From: an uncultured Anaeroplasma sp.
GTDB taxonomy: Bacteria; Bacillota_I; Bacilli_A; Acholeplasmatales; Anaeroplasmataceae
Length of the DNA stretch: 64,000 nt
Assembly: GCA_945919465.1 (NCBI GenBank)
Contig: CAMEJG010000003.1
Span: 1 to 64,000 of the forward strand
Direction of reading: 5' to 3'
Shown here piece by piece: positions 16,498 to 27,967 of the stretch; the stretch's first letter is position 1; each line of letters starts with the position of its first letter. Under the pieces are notes generated by a model, which saw only the letters and a program-made list of their open reading frames with translations, was not told the origin of the DNA and made no database searches. Position numbers and translations under genes: made by a program.

Positions 16498-17519
16498 TTT
16501 TTAAGTCTCCTTACTTCTTCTTCAGTTAATTTATATATTATACATTCACCAACATTAGTTAATAATATAAAATTAACTACTCCAGAAATATTCTTTTTAT
16601 CGAATAATACCTCATCTAAAAAATCTAAATAATTATATTCTATAGTAGGTAAATTATATTTTTCTAAAATATTATAAATAATTGAATAGCATTCTTTATT
16701 AGTTATACCCAAATCAATACCCATTTTTATTGCCAAAAGCATACCAATAGCTACTGCTTCTCCATGCTTATAGCCATATTTAAGCTCAATAATATGACCA
16801 AAGGTATGACCAAAATTAAGCTTCATTCTATCTCCTAAATCAAATTCATCAGCCTCTACTACTAATTTTTTAACATTAAGACTTAAAGAAATTATCTCTT
16901 CATCAATATTAGGTTTATTTAATAATAAATTTAATAATTTTTTATTTCCTATCGCACCATGCTTTATTAATTCTCCCATTCCATTATTAAATTCTCTATT
17001 ATCAAGAGTATTTAATACTAAAGGATCAATTAAAACCATCAATGGCTGTTTAAAGGCTCCTAAAATATTTTTTCTATTAAAAAAATCAATACCTGTTTTA
17101 CCTCCAATAGAAGAATCCATTTGACTTAATAAAGTAGTAGGAATTCCTATATATGGTAAGCCTCTATATAGTGTTCCTGCAACAAATCCTGTAATATCTC
17201 CAACAACACCACCACCTAAGGCAATTAATAAATTACCTCTTCTAATATCACGTTTTAATAATTCCTCACATAAAAATGCATAAGTATTTATATTTTTTGA
17301 ATCTTCTCCATGAGGAAATACTACATAATCAACATCATAATTAGCTTTTAAATTATTAATTAAACTAGATAAATATAATTTTGAAACATTATCATCAGTA
17401 ATAATATATATTTTTTTATTTTTATAAACTTTATTAATATAATCTACTGCATTATTTAAAATACCTTTCTCTATATAAATAGAATAGGAATTATTATTAA
17501 GATTAATTTTTAGTTCCAT
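16494..17519 (-). CDS. aroB: 3-dehydroquinate synthase (start trimmed to MELKINLN)
   Basis: GGGVVGDITGFVAGTLYRG, PTTLLSQMDSSIGGKTG, LNFGHTFGHIIE, HGEAVAIGM. Confidence 0.94.
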   Translation of the reverse strand: MELKINLNNNSYSIYIEKGILNNAVDYINKVYKNKKIYIITDDNVSKLYLSSLINNLKANYDVDYVVFPHGEDSKNINTYAFLCEELLKRDIRRGNLLIALGGGVVGDITGFVAGTLYRGLPYIGIPTTLLSQMDSSIGGKTGIDFFNRKNILGAFKQPLMVLIDPLVLNTLDNREFNNGMGELIKHGAIGNKKLLNLLLNKPNIDEEIISLSLNVKKLVVEADEFDLGDRMKLNFGHTFGHIIELKYGYKHGEAVAIGMLLAIKMGIDLGITNKECYSIIYNILEKYNLPTIEYNYLDFLDEVLFDKKNISGVVNFILLTNVGECIIYKLTEEEVRRLKK

Positions 17520-18363
17520 CCTTTTCCATCCCTTTTCTAATTCTTGTAGATTCAATAAAATATTTCTTTAGACTATCCTTATCATTATTAGAAATAGCAT
17601 CTTTTACTAAATTTAATTGATTTTCAAATTCCTCAATATGCTTAATTAAAAAATCTTTATTTTCTAAAAATAATTCACTCCACAAATTTTCATTAATCAT
17701 TGCAATTCTAGTTAAATCACGATAAGAATCACCAATATATTTCTCAGTATTTTCATTAGTATCAGAATTAACTAACGCAACAGCAATAGCGTGAGCTAAC
17801 TGTGAAGTATAGGCAATCATATTATCATGAGAATCCATATTCATTGTAGTTACATTTTTAAATCCTAAATCAATACCAATTTTAGAAATAACCTTTATAC
17901 TTTCTTCTTTTGTATCATCAAGTGGTACTACTAAATAATTAGCTTCTTTAAATACAACTTTTTCAGAATATTCAATTCCTACCTTTTCTCTTCCGGCCAT
18001 TGGATGAGAAGAACAATAATCAGCAGGCAAAGCTAATTTTTTAGCCTTATTTAAAAAGCTTGATTTAACACCACTAATATCAGTAATAATTTGTCCTTCA
18101 TTAAATAAATCTCTATAATTTTCTAAAAAATGTAAAATAGCCTGAGGATATATAGCTAATATTATAACATCCATATTAGGAATAAATACTTCTGGTGAGG
18201 TATCTCCATCAATAATATATTTATGTTCAATAGCATAATCAATCGCTCTATAATTTACATCAACACCATAGACCTCATATTTATCTAATTTTGATAGGTT
18301 GTAGCAATACGCTCCACCCATTAATCCTAATCCAACAACTAAAATCTTCATATTACTATGCAA
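17503..18363 (-). CDS. tyrA: prephenate dehydrogenase
   Basis: ILVVGLGLMGGAYC, DISGVKSSF, SSHPMAGREKVG, TSQLAHAIAVAL; first gene of the aro operon. Confidence 0.9.
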   Translation of the reverse strand: MHSNMKILVVGLGLMGGAYCYNLSKLDKYEVYGVDVNYRAIDYAIEHKYIIDGDTSPEVFIPNMDVIILAIYPQAILHFLENYRDLFNEGQIITDISGVKSSFLNKAKKLALPADYCSSHPMAGREKVGIEYSEKVVFKEANYLVVPLDDTKEESIKVISKIGIDLGFKNVTTMNMDSHDNMIAYTSQLAHAIAVALVNSDTNENTEKYIGDSYRDLTRIAMINENLWSELFLENKDFLIKHIEEFENQLNLVKDAISNNDKDSLKKYFIESTRIRKGMEKDGTKN

Positions 18364-18462
18364 TAATGCATTTCAACTCCTTAATCATTCTATTAATAAG
18401 TATATTACCATAAAATGCTTATTAATTCAACAAAACTAAAAAAGAGTATTTACAATAAAAAG

Positions 18463-18487
18463 AAAAAGCTATCAAAACGATAGCCTT
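18463..18487 (-). terminator. terminator downstream of uracil permease-like gene
   Basis: AAAGGCTATCGTTTTGATAGCTTTTT on the minus strand. Confidence 0.75.
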
Positions 18488-18494
18488 TAAATAA

Positions 18495-19958
18495 TTATTC
18501 TGTTTTAGTAGTTCCCTCTACTGATGTATTTTCTTCTTTTTTAGGAATTTCATTTTTAGGTTCTCTTAAAACTAAATTCATTAAAATACCTAAAATCATA
18601 GCAACAGCAATTGATGTAATTGTGATAGCATATTTTCCAGCATCATTAGGGAAGAATAATAATTGTAAACCACCAATACCAGAAACTAGTATTACTGATG
18701 CAATAAAGATATTCTTACTTACACTAAAATCAATATGCTCATGAATTAACATTTTAACACCACTTGATGCAATAAAACCATAAAGAATTAAGGATACACC
18801 ACCAGTTACACATGATGGAATTGTAGATAATAAAGCGGTAAATGGAGTAATAAAGCCAATACCAATTGTTAATAATGCAGCAAGTAATACTACTTTTACT
18901 GATGCAATCTTAGTAGTACCAATAACCGCAACATTTTCACCATAGGTAGTATTTGCAGCACCACATAAGCATCCTGATACTGCAGTTGCAATACCATCAC
19001 CTAAAAGTGTTCTTTGCATACCAGGTTCACCATTTAATAAATCTCTATCAATGATTTGACCTAAATTCTTATGATCTCCAATATGCTCACAAATAGTAAC
19101 AAATGCTACTGGAACAAATAATAATGCCACTTCACCAATTGTTAACCAATCAAATTTAGAAATTTCATCAAAACGTAAGAAGATAAATGATTGATCATCA
19201 TTTGGAACAAATAATTTATAATTAATAATACTAGAGAAATCAAAATTCTTAAAAATACTTACAAGAGGTTCAAAATTAACAATATTGCAATATTCTGCTC
19301 CCCCAATAGTATAACCAAACAAAGTAATCAATACTGCAAGAACATATCCTGAAACCATACCAATTACAAATGGAATTAGGCTTAATAGTTTTCCCTTACC
19401 ATAATGACTTGATATTGCTGTAACAAATAAAGCTACAAGTCCGCATAATAACGCTAATAAATTATATGAACTACCACTACCAGATGCGCTAGTTAAATTA
19501 GACACTGCACTACCAGCTAGTGATAATCCAATAACCATAATAACTGGTCCAACAATAATTGGAGGTAAAAGCTTATTTAACCAAGCAGTACCTACATATT
19601 TAATAATAAGTGCAACTATTGCATAGATTGCACCAACCATTACCATACCTAAAATTAACGCAAGATAATTTCTTCCTCCTGCATTATTAATTAATCCAAC
19701 CGCAAGTGCAGATGACATAGGAGCCAAATATGCAAATGAGCTAGATAGAAATACTGGTGATTTTTGTTTAGTACATAAAATATAAACTAATGTACCAATA
19801 CCAGCAGCTATCAATGTTGCTGCTATAGGTAGTCCTGTAATTAGTGGTACAGTAATACAAGCAACAAGCATTGCTAAAATGTGTTGAACAGCAAATAACA
19901 GCCATTCAGAGATTTTTTTTGGATTTTCTTCAACATCCAAAACAAGTTTCTTTTCCAT
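18495..19958 (-). CDS. uraA: NCS2-family uracil/xanthine permease
   Basis: AVQHILAMLVACITVPL, LPPIIVGPVIMVIGLSLA, TICEHIGDHKNLGQI, GANTTYGENVAVIGTTK. Confidence 0.88.
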   Translation of the reverse strand: MEKKLVLDVEENPKKISEWLLFAVQHILAMLVACITVPLITGLPIAATLIAAGIGTLVYILCTKQKSPVFLSSSFAYLAPMSSALAVGLINNAGGRNYLALILGMVMVGAIYAIVALIIKYVGTAWLNKLLPPIIVGPVIMVIGLSLAGSAVSNLTSASGSGSSYNLLALLCGLVALFVTAISSHYGKGKLLSLIPFVIGMVSGYVLAVLITLFGYTIGGAEYCNIVNFEPLVSIFKNFDFSSIINYKLFVPNDDQSFIFLRFDEISKFDWLTIGEVALLFVPVAFVTICEHIGDHKNLGQIIDRDLLNGEPGMQRTLLGDGIATAVSGCLCGAANTTYGENVAVIGTTKIASVKVVLLAALLTIGIGFITPFTALLSTIPSCVTGGVSLILYGFIASSGVKMLIHEHIDFSVSKNIFIASVILVSGIGGLQLLFFPNDAGKYAITITSIAVAMILGILMNLVLREPKNEIPKKEENTSVEGTTKTE

Positions 19959-19975
19959 TTTTATAACCCTTCCTC

Positions 19976-20779
19976 TTAAATTTTTTTATATCCAACTCCA
20001 ATAGCCTTTTCACCAATAATATTAAAAAAGCTTGGAGAAATTTGGATCTTTTTTATTACTGCCATAGGATTTTTCGATAAAATCAATTTTTCAATATAAC
20101 TAATATAATTTGATTTTTGATTAACATATTCAATAAATACCTTAACCTTATTTTTAGTATTTAAAATAGGATTAATTAAACTATCAAAATTAGAATTTAT
20201 AGAAGTAAATTCTCCATTACTAATCTGATAATACTTTGCCTTTTTTAACGATTTTACTATTTCATTTTCAATATTATAATCATTTTTCTTATATTCTATA
20301 TCATTTTTTAATAATATATAAAAAGAAGAATAATTATTTTTTTCATTATTTAAATCACTAAATATATTCTCATGATTATTCATAATAGAATTATTTAGTG
20401 AAAGTGCCATAGACATTAATGCATTACCATATAAATCATAACTGAATGCATAAACATTATCATTACTTAATTCATTTGCATCCTCAAAAGAATAAAATTT
20501 GCTAAGAAGAATATAAATTTTCATATTATCCATTTTATCCTTCTTAATTATCTCATTTATTTCTTCAGTACTTCTTTTTTTAACTTTTCTTTGGTATCTT
20601 TTATCAAATCTAGCTCTAGTATAGAACATATCAATATTTAATTCATTATTTTCAAGATAACTTTCTAATAATGAAGGCTCTAATATTAATGGTATAGATT
20701 TAATAGTTGAGGGGTGAGATATATTATTAATTCCAGAACTTGAACAAACATATATTCTATAATTCATAATCTCCTCCAA
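19976..20779 (-). CDS. divergent DegV-family-like protein
   Basis: Overall layout resembles DegV with a C-terminal GEKAIGVGY, but the canonical N-terminal lipid-binding motifs are not recognisable. Confidence 0.5.
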   Translation of the reverse strand: MEEIMNYRIYVCSSSGINNISHPSTIKSIPLILEPSLLESYLENNELNIDMFYTRARFDKRYQRKVKKRSTEEINEIIKKDKMDNMKIYILLSKFYSFEDANELSNDNVYAFSYDLYGNALMSMALSLNNSIMNNHENIFSDLNNEKNNYSSFYILLKNDIEYKKNDYNIENEIVKSLKKAKYYQISNGEFTSINSNFDSLINPILNTKNKVKVFIEYVNQKSNYISYIEKLILSKNPMAVIKKIQISPSFFNIIGEKAIGVGYKKI

Positions 20780-20873
20780 ATAACCAAATTTTTATCTATT
20801 ATAACACAATTTTTTTATATATAAAATATAATATTAAATTTTTATTAAATTTTCATCAAAAATAGATATAAAA

Positions 20874-20896
20874 AAGAATAGGCCTAACCTATTCTT
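20874..20896 (-). terminator. terminator of the ABC exporter operon
   Basis: AAGAATAGG-N5-CCTATTCTT then U-run on the minus strand. Confidence 0.7.
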
Positions 20897-22670
20897 AATT
20901 ATTATTAAATTGACTATCATACATCTTTTTATATTGTGAACATTCATTATATAATGAATCATGATTGCCAAGTCCAACAATTTTTCCATCATGTAATACT
21001 AATATCTCATCAGCATTTTTAATAGTAGATAATCTATGAGCTATAATAAAGGTAGTTCTTCCATTAGCTACAACGTCCATTGCATTTTTGATTTTTTCCT
21101 CAGTCTCTGAATCGATATTAGCTGTTGCCTCATCTAATACTAGTATTTTAGGATTTCTTAATAATATTCTAGCAAATGATATTAATTGTTTTTCTCCTAA
21201 TGAAAGATTTTCTCCTCGAAATGAAATGGGCATATTAATTCCAAATTCGGTTTTATTAAGCATATATCCTGCTCCTACTGCATTTAATACATTAATAACC
21301 TCTATATCAGAATAATCTCTTTCCATAGTAATATTTGATTTTAGAGTACCTCTAAACAATGAAGGATTTTGAAGAACAATACCAATATTTTCTCTATAAG
21401 AAGCTTTATTATATTCTTTAATATCGATACCATCAACTAATATTTTTCCTTTTTGATAATCATTAAATGCTAATAATAAATTCATTAATGATGATTTACC
21501 ACTTCCGGTATGACCAACAATTCCAATCATTTTTCCAGATTCAACATTAAAGGATACATCCTTTAATACATATTTATCATCAACATATGAAAACCAGATA
21601 TTTTGAAATTCAATATTTCCATTTTGAATTTTAGGACATAATTTACCATCATTAATTCGTGTATCATTTTTCTCATTAATAAAATCAAAACTACGAGAAG
21701 CTCCAACTAATGAATCTTCCAGTTCATTTAGGTTATTAAATATTGCATTAATTGGATTTATCATTTTATCTAAATTATCAGTAAATGCTGAAATTAAGCC
21801 TATAGATACAATTACACTACCAATATTAATTGAGTTAAATCCTAAAAACATTAATAATGCTATTTCTGCTATTCTTTTAATTAATGATAATAGCTCCCAT
21901 CCAAAATAGATATTAACTGTATTAGCTAATCTATCATTTTTTACATATCTCCAGGCTAATGATTCATAATCCTCTAGCATTTCTTCTTCTTGATTAAAAT
22001 CTTGAATTATTAAAGTACCTGTAATCAATTCATTAAGCTTACCTGTAATTTTAGAACCAGTTTCTCTTAAATCAACAAAATAACGATGAACCTTTCTACG
22101 ATATAATGTAACCCATAATATTATAATTGGTACAATTAATAAAACTAATAAGCCTAGGATTGGTTCCATTATGATAACTCCAGTATAAACAATAGCAATA
22201 TTTACTATTGCATTAAATATAGTAAACATTGTTGTATAAAAGGTTCTAACTCCTGCAGTATCTGATGTAATTTTAGCTACAATTTTTCCATCTGGCTCAA
22301 GTGAAAAATAATCTACTGGGAGTTTATTTATTTTTGCCATTGCTTCTTCTCTAATAGCCTTTTCAATTTTCATACCTGTTAGGGTATTAACATATTGAAA
22401 TAAATATCGTGATAATGCAAGAAAGATTGTTATTAATAAATAAAATAATAAAGCATAAAAAATTGACCAATATTCTTTATTAGGTAAATATATATCTAAT
22501 ATGCTTTTAGTGATAAATGGGGTTAATGCTGATAATATAGAGATTATCAAAGTTAAAATTATTGTTAATATAAAGCTTTTATATTGTGTTTTTATATATG
22601 GTAATATAAATTTAAACAAATCCATTTTACCTAATAATTTATATTTTTTACTCATTATCATCACCTCCAT
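20895..22670 (-). CDS. ABC exporter, fused permease/ATPase (heterodimer half 2)
   Basis: GHTGSGKSS Walker A, LSLGEKQLISFARILL, ILVLDEATANID, N-terminal 6-TM domain. Confidence 0.93.
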   Translation of the reverse strand: MEVMIMSKKYKLLGKMDLFKFILPYIKTQYKSFILTIILTLIISILSALTPFITKSILDIYLPNKEYWSIFYALLFYLLITIFLALSRYLFQYVNTLTGMKIEKAIREEAMAKINKLPVDYFSLEPDGKIVAKITSDTAGVRTFYTTMFTIFNAIVNIAIVYTGVIIMEPILGLLVLLIVPIIILWVTLYRRKVHRYFVDLRETGSKITGKLNELITGTLIIQDFNQEEEMLEDYESLAWRYVKNDRLANTVNIYFGWELLSLIKRIAEIALLMFLGFNSINIGSVIVSIGLISAFTDNLDKMINPINAIFNNLNELEDSLVGASRSFDFINEKNDTRINDGKLCPKIQNGNIEFQNIWFSYVDDKYVLKDVSFNVESGKMIGIVGHTGSGKSSLMNLLLAFNDYQKGKILVDGIDIKEYNKASYRENIGIVLQNPSLFRGTLKSNITMERDYSDIEVINVLNAVGAGYMLNKTEFGINMPISFRGENLSLGEKQLISFARILLRNPKILVLDEATANIDSETEEKIKNAMDVVANGRTTFIIAHRLSTIKNADEILVLHDGKIVGLGNHDSLYNECSQYKKMYDSQFNNN

Positions 22671-24405
22671 GTGAGGTCATTTGTTGAGAAATAAATTGCT
22701 CATAGTACCAACCCTTCAATTCTAAAAGCTCATTATGAGTACCACTTTCAATTATCTCTCCATTGGCAAGTACTATTATTTTGTCAGCATGAATAACTGC
22801 TGATAATCTATGGGCAACTATAATATTAGTTTTATTACTTCTAAATTCTTTTATTGAATTAATAATATTAGCTTCTGTTTCACCATCAACTGCTGATAAA
22901 GAATCGTCTAAAATTAATACATCTGTATTTTTTAGAAAGGCTCTAGCCATAGCTAAACGCTGCTTTTGTCCTCCAGATAAAGTCACACCATATTCTCCTA
23001 CTATTGTATCAAGCCCATCTGATAAATAGGGTATATCCTTTTTAAAGTCTACTAATGTTATGGCTTTTTCAATTTCATCATCTGTTGCTCCTATTTTACC
23101 TAAGGCAACATTTTCTTTTACACTTCTTGAAAATAATATATGCTCTTGAGGCACATAGCTAATATGCCTTCTAATATCTTCCTTTTGATATTCCTCAATT
23201 AGTTTATCATTTATATATATTCCTCCATATTCGGTTGGCATTTGTCTTACAAGCTGCCTAATTAAAGTGGATTTTCCACTACCAGTTTTTCCTACTATAC
23301 CAATTGTTTGTCCTTTATTAATTTTTAAATTAATATTATAAACAGAATCGAAGGAATCATTTTCATAATGAAATGAGAAATTTTTAAATTCTATAGAATT
23401 AATTTCTCCTTCAATTAACTTGCCTTTAGTTTCTTCAATCCTACTTTTAGAATCATATACTTCATTTAATCTATCTGCAGATATTAATGATTGATAAAAA
23501 TTATTAAGCATATTTCCTATATTAGTTAAAGGATTTTGAAATAATGCTAAATACATCGCAAATTGAATTAATAATGAAATTGAAGAAATTTCTCCATTAG
23601 AATACAAATAAGCACCATAACCATAACAAATAATCATTGAAACTGCTACTATAGTTTGAAATAATGGTTGAAAAATAACATTTATTTTTAAGTTATTCTT
23701 TTCAACAATAAAGGCTTCATTACTATAAGATAAATTCTTATTTAAATTTTCTTCTTCCTTACTAAATGCTCGGATTGTTCTAACATTAGTAATACTTTCA
23801 AGTACTACATTTCCCATTAGAGAATTCTTTTCTCTAACCAATTTCCAATTTCTTTTAACCTTAGCTCTTAAATAGTAATTTGCAAAGAAAATAACTGTAA
23901 GTGGTAAAAAACAAAAAATTGCTAGTTTTAAATTTAATATACACATTGCGATAAATGTTGTTAATACTGTCATTGCCTCAATAAAAATATTTAATAATCT
24001 ATTACCACCACTAAATTTAACAGTATTAATATCCCCTAGGGCTCTTGTTAATAAATCACCTGCTTGATATTTTTCAAAAAAAGTTGCATCCTGATTTAAG
24101 ATAGATTCCATATATCTTTGATGTAGGGCATAATATAAAGTGGTTGTAAGTCTATTTTGACAAAATCTTTTTGTTGTAGCTATAATATATATTCCAATTA
24201 TTGTTAATATAAAAGGAATTAATACATTATATATTAAATAATCATTTGTTAGATTATTATTTTCTATACCATTAGTTAAATTAGCTATTATTTTGGCTGG
24301 TAAAAGGTTTAATAAAGTTAATAATAATCCAAAAAATACTACTAAAATATATCTATACCAATTCTTTTTGATAAACCAAGACATACTTTTGATAAATTTA
24401 AACAT
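22648..24405 (-). CDS. ABC exporter, fused permease/ATPase (heterodimer half 1)
   Basis: GKTGSGKST, LSGGQKQRLAMARAF, VLILDDSLSAVD. Confidence 0.93.
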   Translation of the reverse strand: MFKFIKSMSWFIKKNWYRYILVVFFGLLLTLLNLLPAKIIANLTNGIENNNLTNDYLIYNVLIPFILTIIGIYIIATTKRFCQNRLTTTLYYALHQRYMESILNQDATFFEKYQAGDLLTRALGDINTVKFSGGNRLLNIFIEAMTVLTTFIAMCILNLKLAIFCFLPLTVIFFANYYLRAKVKRNWKLVREKNSLMGNVVLESITNVRTIRAFSKEEENLNKNLSYSNEAFIVEKNNLKINVIFQPLFQTIVAVSMIICYGYGAYLYSNGEISSISLLIQFAMYLALFQNPLTNIGNMLNNFYQSLISADRLNEVYDSKSRIEETKGKLIEGEINSIEFKNFSFHYENDSFDSVYNINLKINKGQTIGIVGKTGSGKSTLIRQLVRQMPTEYGGIYINDKLIEEYQKEDIRRHISYVPQEHILFSRSVKENVALGKIGATDDEIEKAITLVDFKKDIPYLSDGLDTIVGEYGVTLSGGQKQRLAMARAFLKNTDVLILDDSLSAVDGETEANIINSIKEFRSNKTNIIVAHRLSAVIHADKIIVLANGEIIESGTHNELLELKGWYYEQFISQQMTSHGGDDNE

Positions 24406-24475
24406 TTTTTACCACCCCTTTACATTTTAATTATAGTTTAAAATAAAAAGAAAAAAAGGAAAAACTAGCACAAAA

Positions 24476-25309
24476 CTAGCTTCTCCAATTGTTTTTTAGT
24501 AGCTCTATTTCCTCTTTATAGCCATTAAGCTCGTTAGGAGTTTCTAAGTAAAATGGTAAATGCTTAAGCTTAGGATGATTTATAATATTAATTATTGCCT
24601 CAAGTCCAATTGTACCATATCCTATTTTTTCATGACGATCCTTATTTGATGCAAAAGGCATTTTAGAATCATTTAAATGAATAGCCTTTAATCTGTCAAG
24701 ACCAATTATTTTATCAAATTCATCTAATACTTCATCTAAATTATTTACTATATCATAGCCCGCACTAAAAACATGACAGGTATCTAAGCATACGCCTAAT
24801 TTATTATTTAATTTTACTCTATTAATAATATTTGCTATTTCTTCAAAGCTTCTTCCTATTTCAGAGCCTTTTCCTGACATTGTTTCTAGTAATACTGTTG
24901 TAGTCATTTCTTCATATAAAACATCATTAAGAATTTCTACAATTTCATCTGTACCTATTTCTACTCCTTGACCTGTATGGCTTCCTGGATGGAAATTATA
25001 TAATGCATTACCGAATGCTTCTAATTTAGCTAAATCATCTTTAAATATCATACTAGCGAATTCTCTAGTTTCTGGTGTTTTAGATGCAGCATTTAAGGTA
25101 TATGGTGCATGGCATAATAATATTTCTATACCATTTTCCTTTGCATATTCCTTGAAATTTAAAAAATCTGTTTGATTCCAAGGTTTAGAAGCACCTCCCT
25201 GAGGATTTCTCGAAAAGTATTGATAGGTATTTCCACCAATTGATACTATTTCCTTTGCAGCTCTTAAAAAACCATTACTTATTGATAAATGACAGCCTAT
25301 TTTAAACAT
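24476..25309 (-). CDS. nfo: deoxyribonuclease IV (endonuclease IV)
   Basis: [55 protein letters not shown]. Confidence 0.95.
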   Translation of the reverse strand: MFKIGCHLSISNGFLRAAKEIVSIGGNTYQYFSRNPQGGASKPWNQTDFLNFKEYAKENGIEILLCHAPYTLNAASKTPETREFASMIFKDDLAKLEAFGNALYNFHPGSHTGQGVEIGTDEIVEILNDVLYEEMTTTVLLETMSGKGSEIGRSFEEIANIINRVKLNNKLGVCLDTCHVFSAGYDIVNNLDEVLDEFDKIIGLDRLKAIHLNDSKMPFASNKDRHEKIGYGTIGLEAIINIINHPKLKHLPFYLETPNELNGYKEEIELLKNNWRS

Positions 25310-25323
25310 TTATACCTCCTAGA

Positions 25324-25353
25324 TAAAAATATGGCACTAATAAATAGTGCCAT
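25324..25353 (-). terminator. terminator downstream of pyk
   Basis: ATGGCACTA-N5-TAGTGCCAT followed by U-rich tract on the minus strand. Confidence 0.75.
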
Positions 25354-25369
25354 AAAATATTTTTAAAAA

Positions 25370-26770
25370 TTACTTAACATCAACGATTTCAACTTTTCTT
25401 CCTGATACAGCAAGAACTTGATCATCAGTAGTTAATTCTAACTTTTCCTTAGCTACTTTTAATGCATCTTCAAGTGTACCTAATACTGCATGAATACCAT
25501 ATAATACTGATAATGTACGGCAATCATCAGCATTATCGCATGCGAAGAAAATATCTGTTGCAGCACGATATTGAGATAATGCTAAAGCAAGCTCTACATT
25601 ACCCTCAGCAACTGTACAAGGGAAATCAAATACTGAAGACATAGAAGCAACAGCTAAACCAACTGCATCAGCCTCAGTCATATCTTCCTTACATTCAACA
25701 ACATTCTTAATCATAGCCTCATGATCAATATCATCCTCAGCTCTTTCATCAATCTTAGCCATGTAAGATACAGCCTCAAATGGATAATCACCTTGAGCAG
25801 ATTCACCAGAAAGCATTGTTGCAGAAGTACCATCTAATACTGCATTGTGAACATCTGAAACCTCAGCTCTTGTAGGTCTTGGATTTTGTTGCATAGAATC
25901 TAGCATTTGAGTTGCAGTGATTACAATCTTACCAGTTGATTGAGCCATGAAGATCATATCCTTTTGAATAGCAGGTAAATCCCATGCATCAACGTCAACA
26001 CCTAAATCACCACGAGCAACCATTACACCATCAGAAAGTCTAATGATTTCTTCCATATTAGCAACACCCTCTTGGTTTTCAATCTTAGAAATAACCTTAA
26101 TATGAGTGTTACCCTTTGCTGCTAAAATTTCACGAATTTGTCTAATATCATCTGGACGACGAACAAATGAAGCAAATATAAAATCTAAGCCTTGATCACA
26201 AGCAAATTCCATATCTGCCTTATCCTTTGGTGTAATATAAGGCATATTAAGAATTACACCTGGTACATTACAGTTTCTCTTATTCTTTAGCTTACGATCA
26301 TTTTGAGCCTCACAAACTAATTCATGATTAGCCTCATCCTTTTCCTTAACAACTAATGTTAAGTTACCATCTTCAATAAGGATTCTTCCACCAACTTGAA
26401 GATCATCATATAAACCAGCATAAGAAATAGCTACCTTATCAGCATTTCCTAAATAAGAGTAATCCATAGTAATACGGATAATATCACCCTTATGAAGCAT
26501 TACAGGTTCATCATTTTCTAAATAGCCAGTTCTGATTTCAGGCCCCTTAGTATCAAGAGCCATACCTGTAAACCAGCCCTTTTCAGCATTTAATGCTTTA
26601 ATATTCTTAATACGGAAGCCTTGCTCCTCATAATCGCCATGAGAGAAATTCATTCTCATAACGTTCATTCCTGCAGTACCAATTAATTTTTCTAAGCAAT
26701 CCTTTTGCTCACTTGCAGGACCAATTGTACAAACAACTTTAGTCTTTTTCATACTTTTCTCCTTTTTCAT
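25370..26770 (-). CDS. pyk: pyruvate kinase
   Basis: [57 protein letters not shown]. Confidence 0.96.
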   Translation of the reverse strand: MKKEKSMKKTKVVCTIGPASEQKDCLEKLIGTAGMNVMRMNFSHGDYEEQGFRIKNIKALNAEKGWFTGMALDTKGPEIRTGYLENDEPVMLHKGDIIRITMDYSYLGNADKVAISYAGLYDDLQVGGRILIEDGNLTLVVKEKDEANHELVCEAQNDRKLKNKRNCNVPGVILNMPYITPKDKADMEFACDQGLDFIFASFVRRPDDIRQIREILAAKGNTHIKVISKIENQEGVANMEEIIRLSDGVMVARGDLGVDVDAWDLPAIQKDMIFMAQSTGKIVITATQMLDSMQQNPRPTRAEVSDVHNAVLDGTSATMLSGESAQGDYPFEAVSYMAKIDERAEDDIDHEAMIKNVVECKEDMTEADAVGLAVASMSSVFDFPCTVAEGNVELALALSQYRAATDIFFACDNADDCRTLSVLYGIHAVLGTLEDALKVAKEKLELTTDDQVLAVSGRKVEIVDVK

Positions 26771-26777
26771 CTCTAGT

Positions 26778-27731
26778 TTATGATATTTTTTGTACTAGCT
26801 TCTTTAATTCTTCCTTTGGCTCATTTTTCATTGCCAAAGCTTCTTCAATTGGTGTATAAATTAATGCATCACCCTTTACACCAACTGCAACTCCAGTAAT
26901 ACCTTCATGAAGTAAATCAACAGAATACTTACCTAATCTAGCAGCAAGTAATCTATCCTCTGGAGTAGGGGAACCACCTCTTTGGATATAACCTAATACG
27001 GTAGCTCTACATTCATATCCTGAATATTCCTCAACCTCTTTTGCAAGAGCATGAACATCAGTAATATTTTCAGACATAACAACAATCGCATGCTTTCTAC
27101 CAGCTAAACGATTTTGTTTTAAATCCTTAAGTAATTTTTCCTTATCAAGGCCAGTTTCATTTGTGATAATATATTCAGCACCACAGCATATTCCTGAATA
27201 TAATGCTAAATCACCACAATGTCTACCCATTACCTCAATAATAGAACATCTTTGATGAGATGATGATGTATCTCTTAATTTATCAATAGCTTCACAAGCA
27301 GTATTTAATGCAGTAGAAAATCCTATTGTATAATCAGAAGATGCAATATCATTATCAATTGTACCTGGAATACCAATAGTTTTGATACCCATTTCATGAA
27401 GCTTTAAGGCTCCTGTATAGGTACCATCACCACCAATAGTTATTAATGCTTCAATGTCGTTTCTTTCAAGCTGTTTAATAGCTAGCTGTCTTACAGTTTC
27501 ATATTTGAATTCTGGTAAGCGAGCTGTACCAAGTATTGTACCACCTCTACTGATAATTTCTGAAACATCCTTACGGGTGAATTCAGTCATTTTCCCTTCA
27601 ACTAGGCCTCGGTATCCGTCATAAATACCAAAGATAGTATCACCAGATTGGATAGCAGCACGAACGACAGCTCGAATTGTTGCATTCATTCCTGGTGCGT
27701 CTCCACCAGATGTTAAAACACCAATTCTCAT
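26778..27731 (-). CDS. pfkA: ATP-dependent 6-phosphofructokinase
   Basis: [50 protein letters not shown]. Confidence 0.96.
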   Translation of the reverse strand: MRIGVLTSGGDAPGMNATIRAVVRAAIQSGDTIFGIYDGYRGLVEGKMTEFTRKDVSEIISRGGTILGTARLPEFKYETVRQLAIKQLERNDIEALITIGGDGTYTGALKLHEMGIKTIGIPGTIDNDIASSDYTIGFSTALNTACEAIDKLRDTSSSHQRCSIIEVMGRHCGDLALYSGICCGAEYIITNETGLDKEKLLKDLKQNRLAGRKHAIVVMSENITDVHALAKEVEEYSGYECRATVLGYIQRGGSPTPEDRLLAARLGKYSVDLLHEGITGVAVGVKGDALIYTPIEEALAMKNEPKEELKKLVQKIS

Positions 27732-27843
27732 AAAACATCACTCCAATACATTTCCGTATAACATTATATCACAATTTTTTCGACCTTCAAGAATTTTTAA
27801 TTATAGAATAAGTAATTTTTTGTAATTTTATATCAAAATATAA

Positions 27844-27859
27844 TGTAAAGCGTTTTACA
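27844..27859. promoter_or_regulatory. cre-like operator TGTAAAGCGTTTTACA upstream of pfkA-pyk
   Basis: TGTAAA-N4-TTTACA dyad 112 bp upstream of the pfkA start; resembles CcpA-type operators. Confidence 0.55.
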
Positions 27860-27924
27860 CAAATTCTAAATTAATATCTATAAATATTTAGCACTAATTA
27901 TTATATGCATTTTTATTAGAAATA

Positions 27925-27957
27925 AAAAAAGAAAATCATCCAAATAGATGATCTTCT
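27925..27957 (-). terminator. terminator-like hairpin downstream of pfp
   Basis: GAtcATC/GATgAT-containing stem (gatcatctatttggatgattttc) then U-rich run on the minus strand. Confidence 0.55.
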
Positions 27958-27967
27958 CATTTAATTA

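Noticed and set aside
18364-18494. Possible T-box leader upstream of tyrA/aro operon
   Set aside because: No AGGGUGGNACCGCG-type T-box sequence and too little space; only a terminator of the neighbouring permease gene is visible.
21088-21315. Plus-strand 75-aa ORF inside an ABC exporter gene
   Set aside because: Shadow ORF antisense to ATPase motifs.
25462-25644. Plus-strand 60-aa ORF inside pyk
   Set aside because: Shadow ORF.
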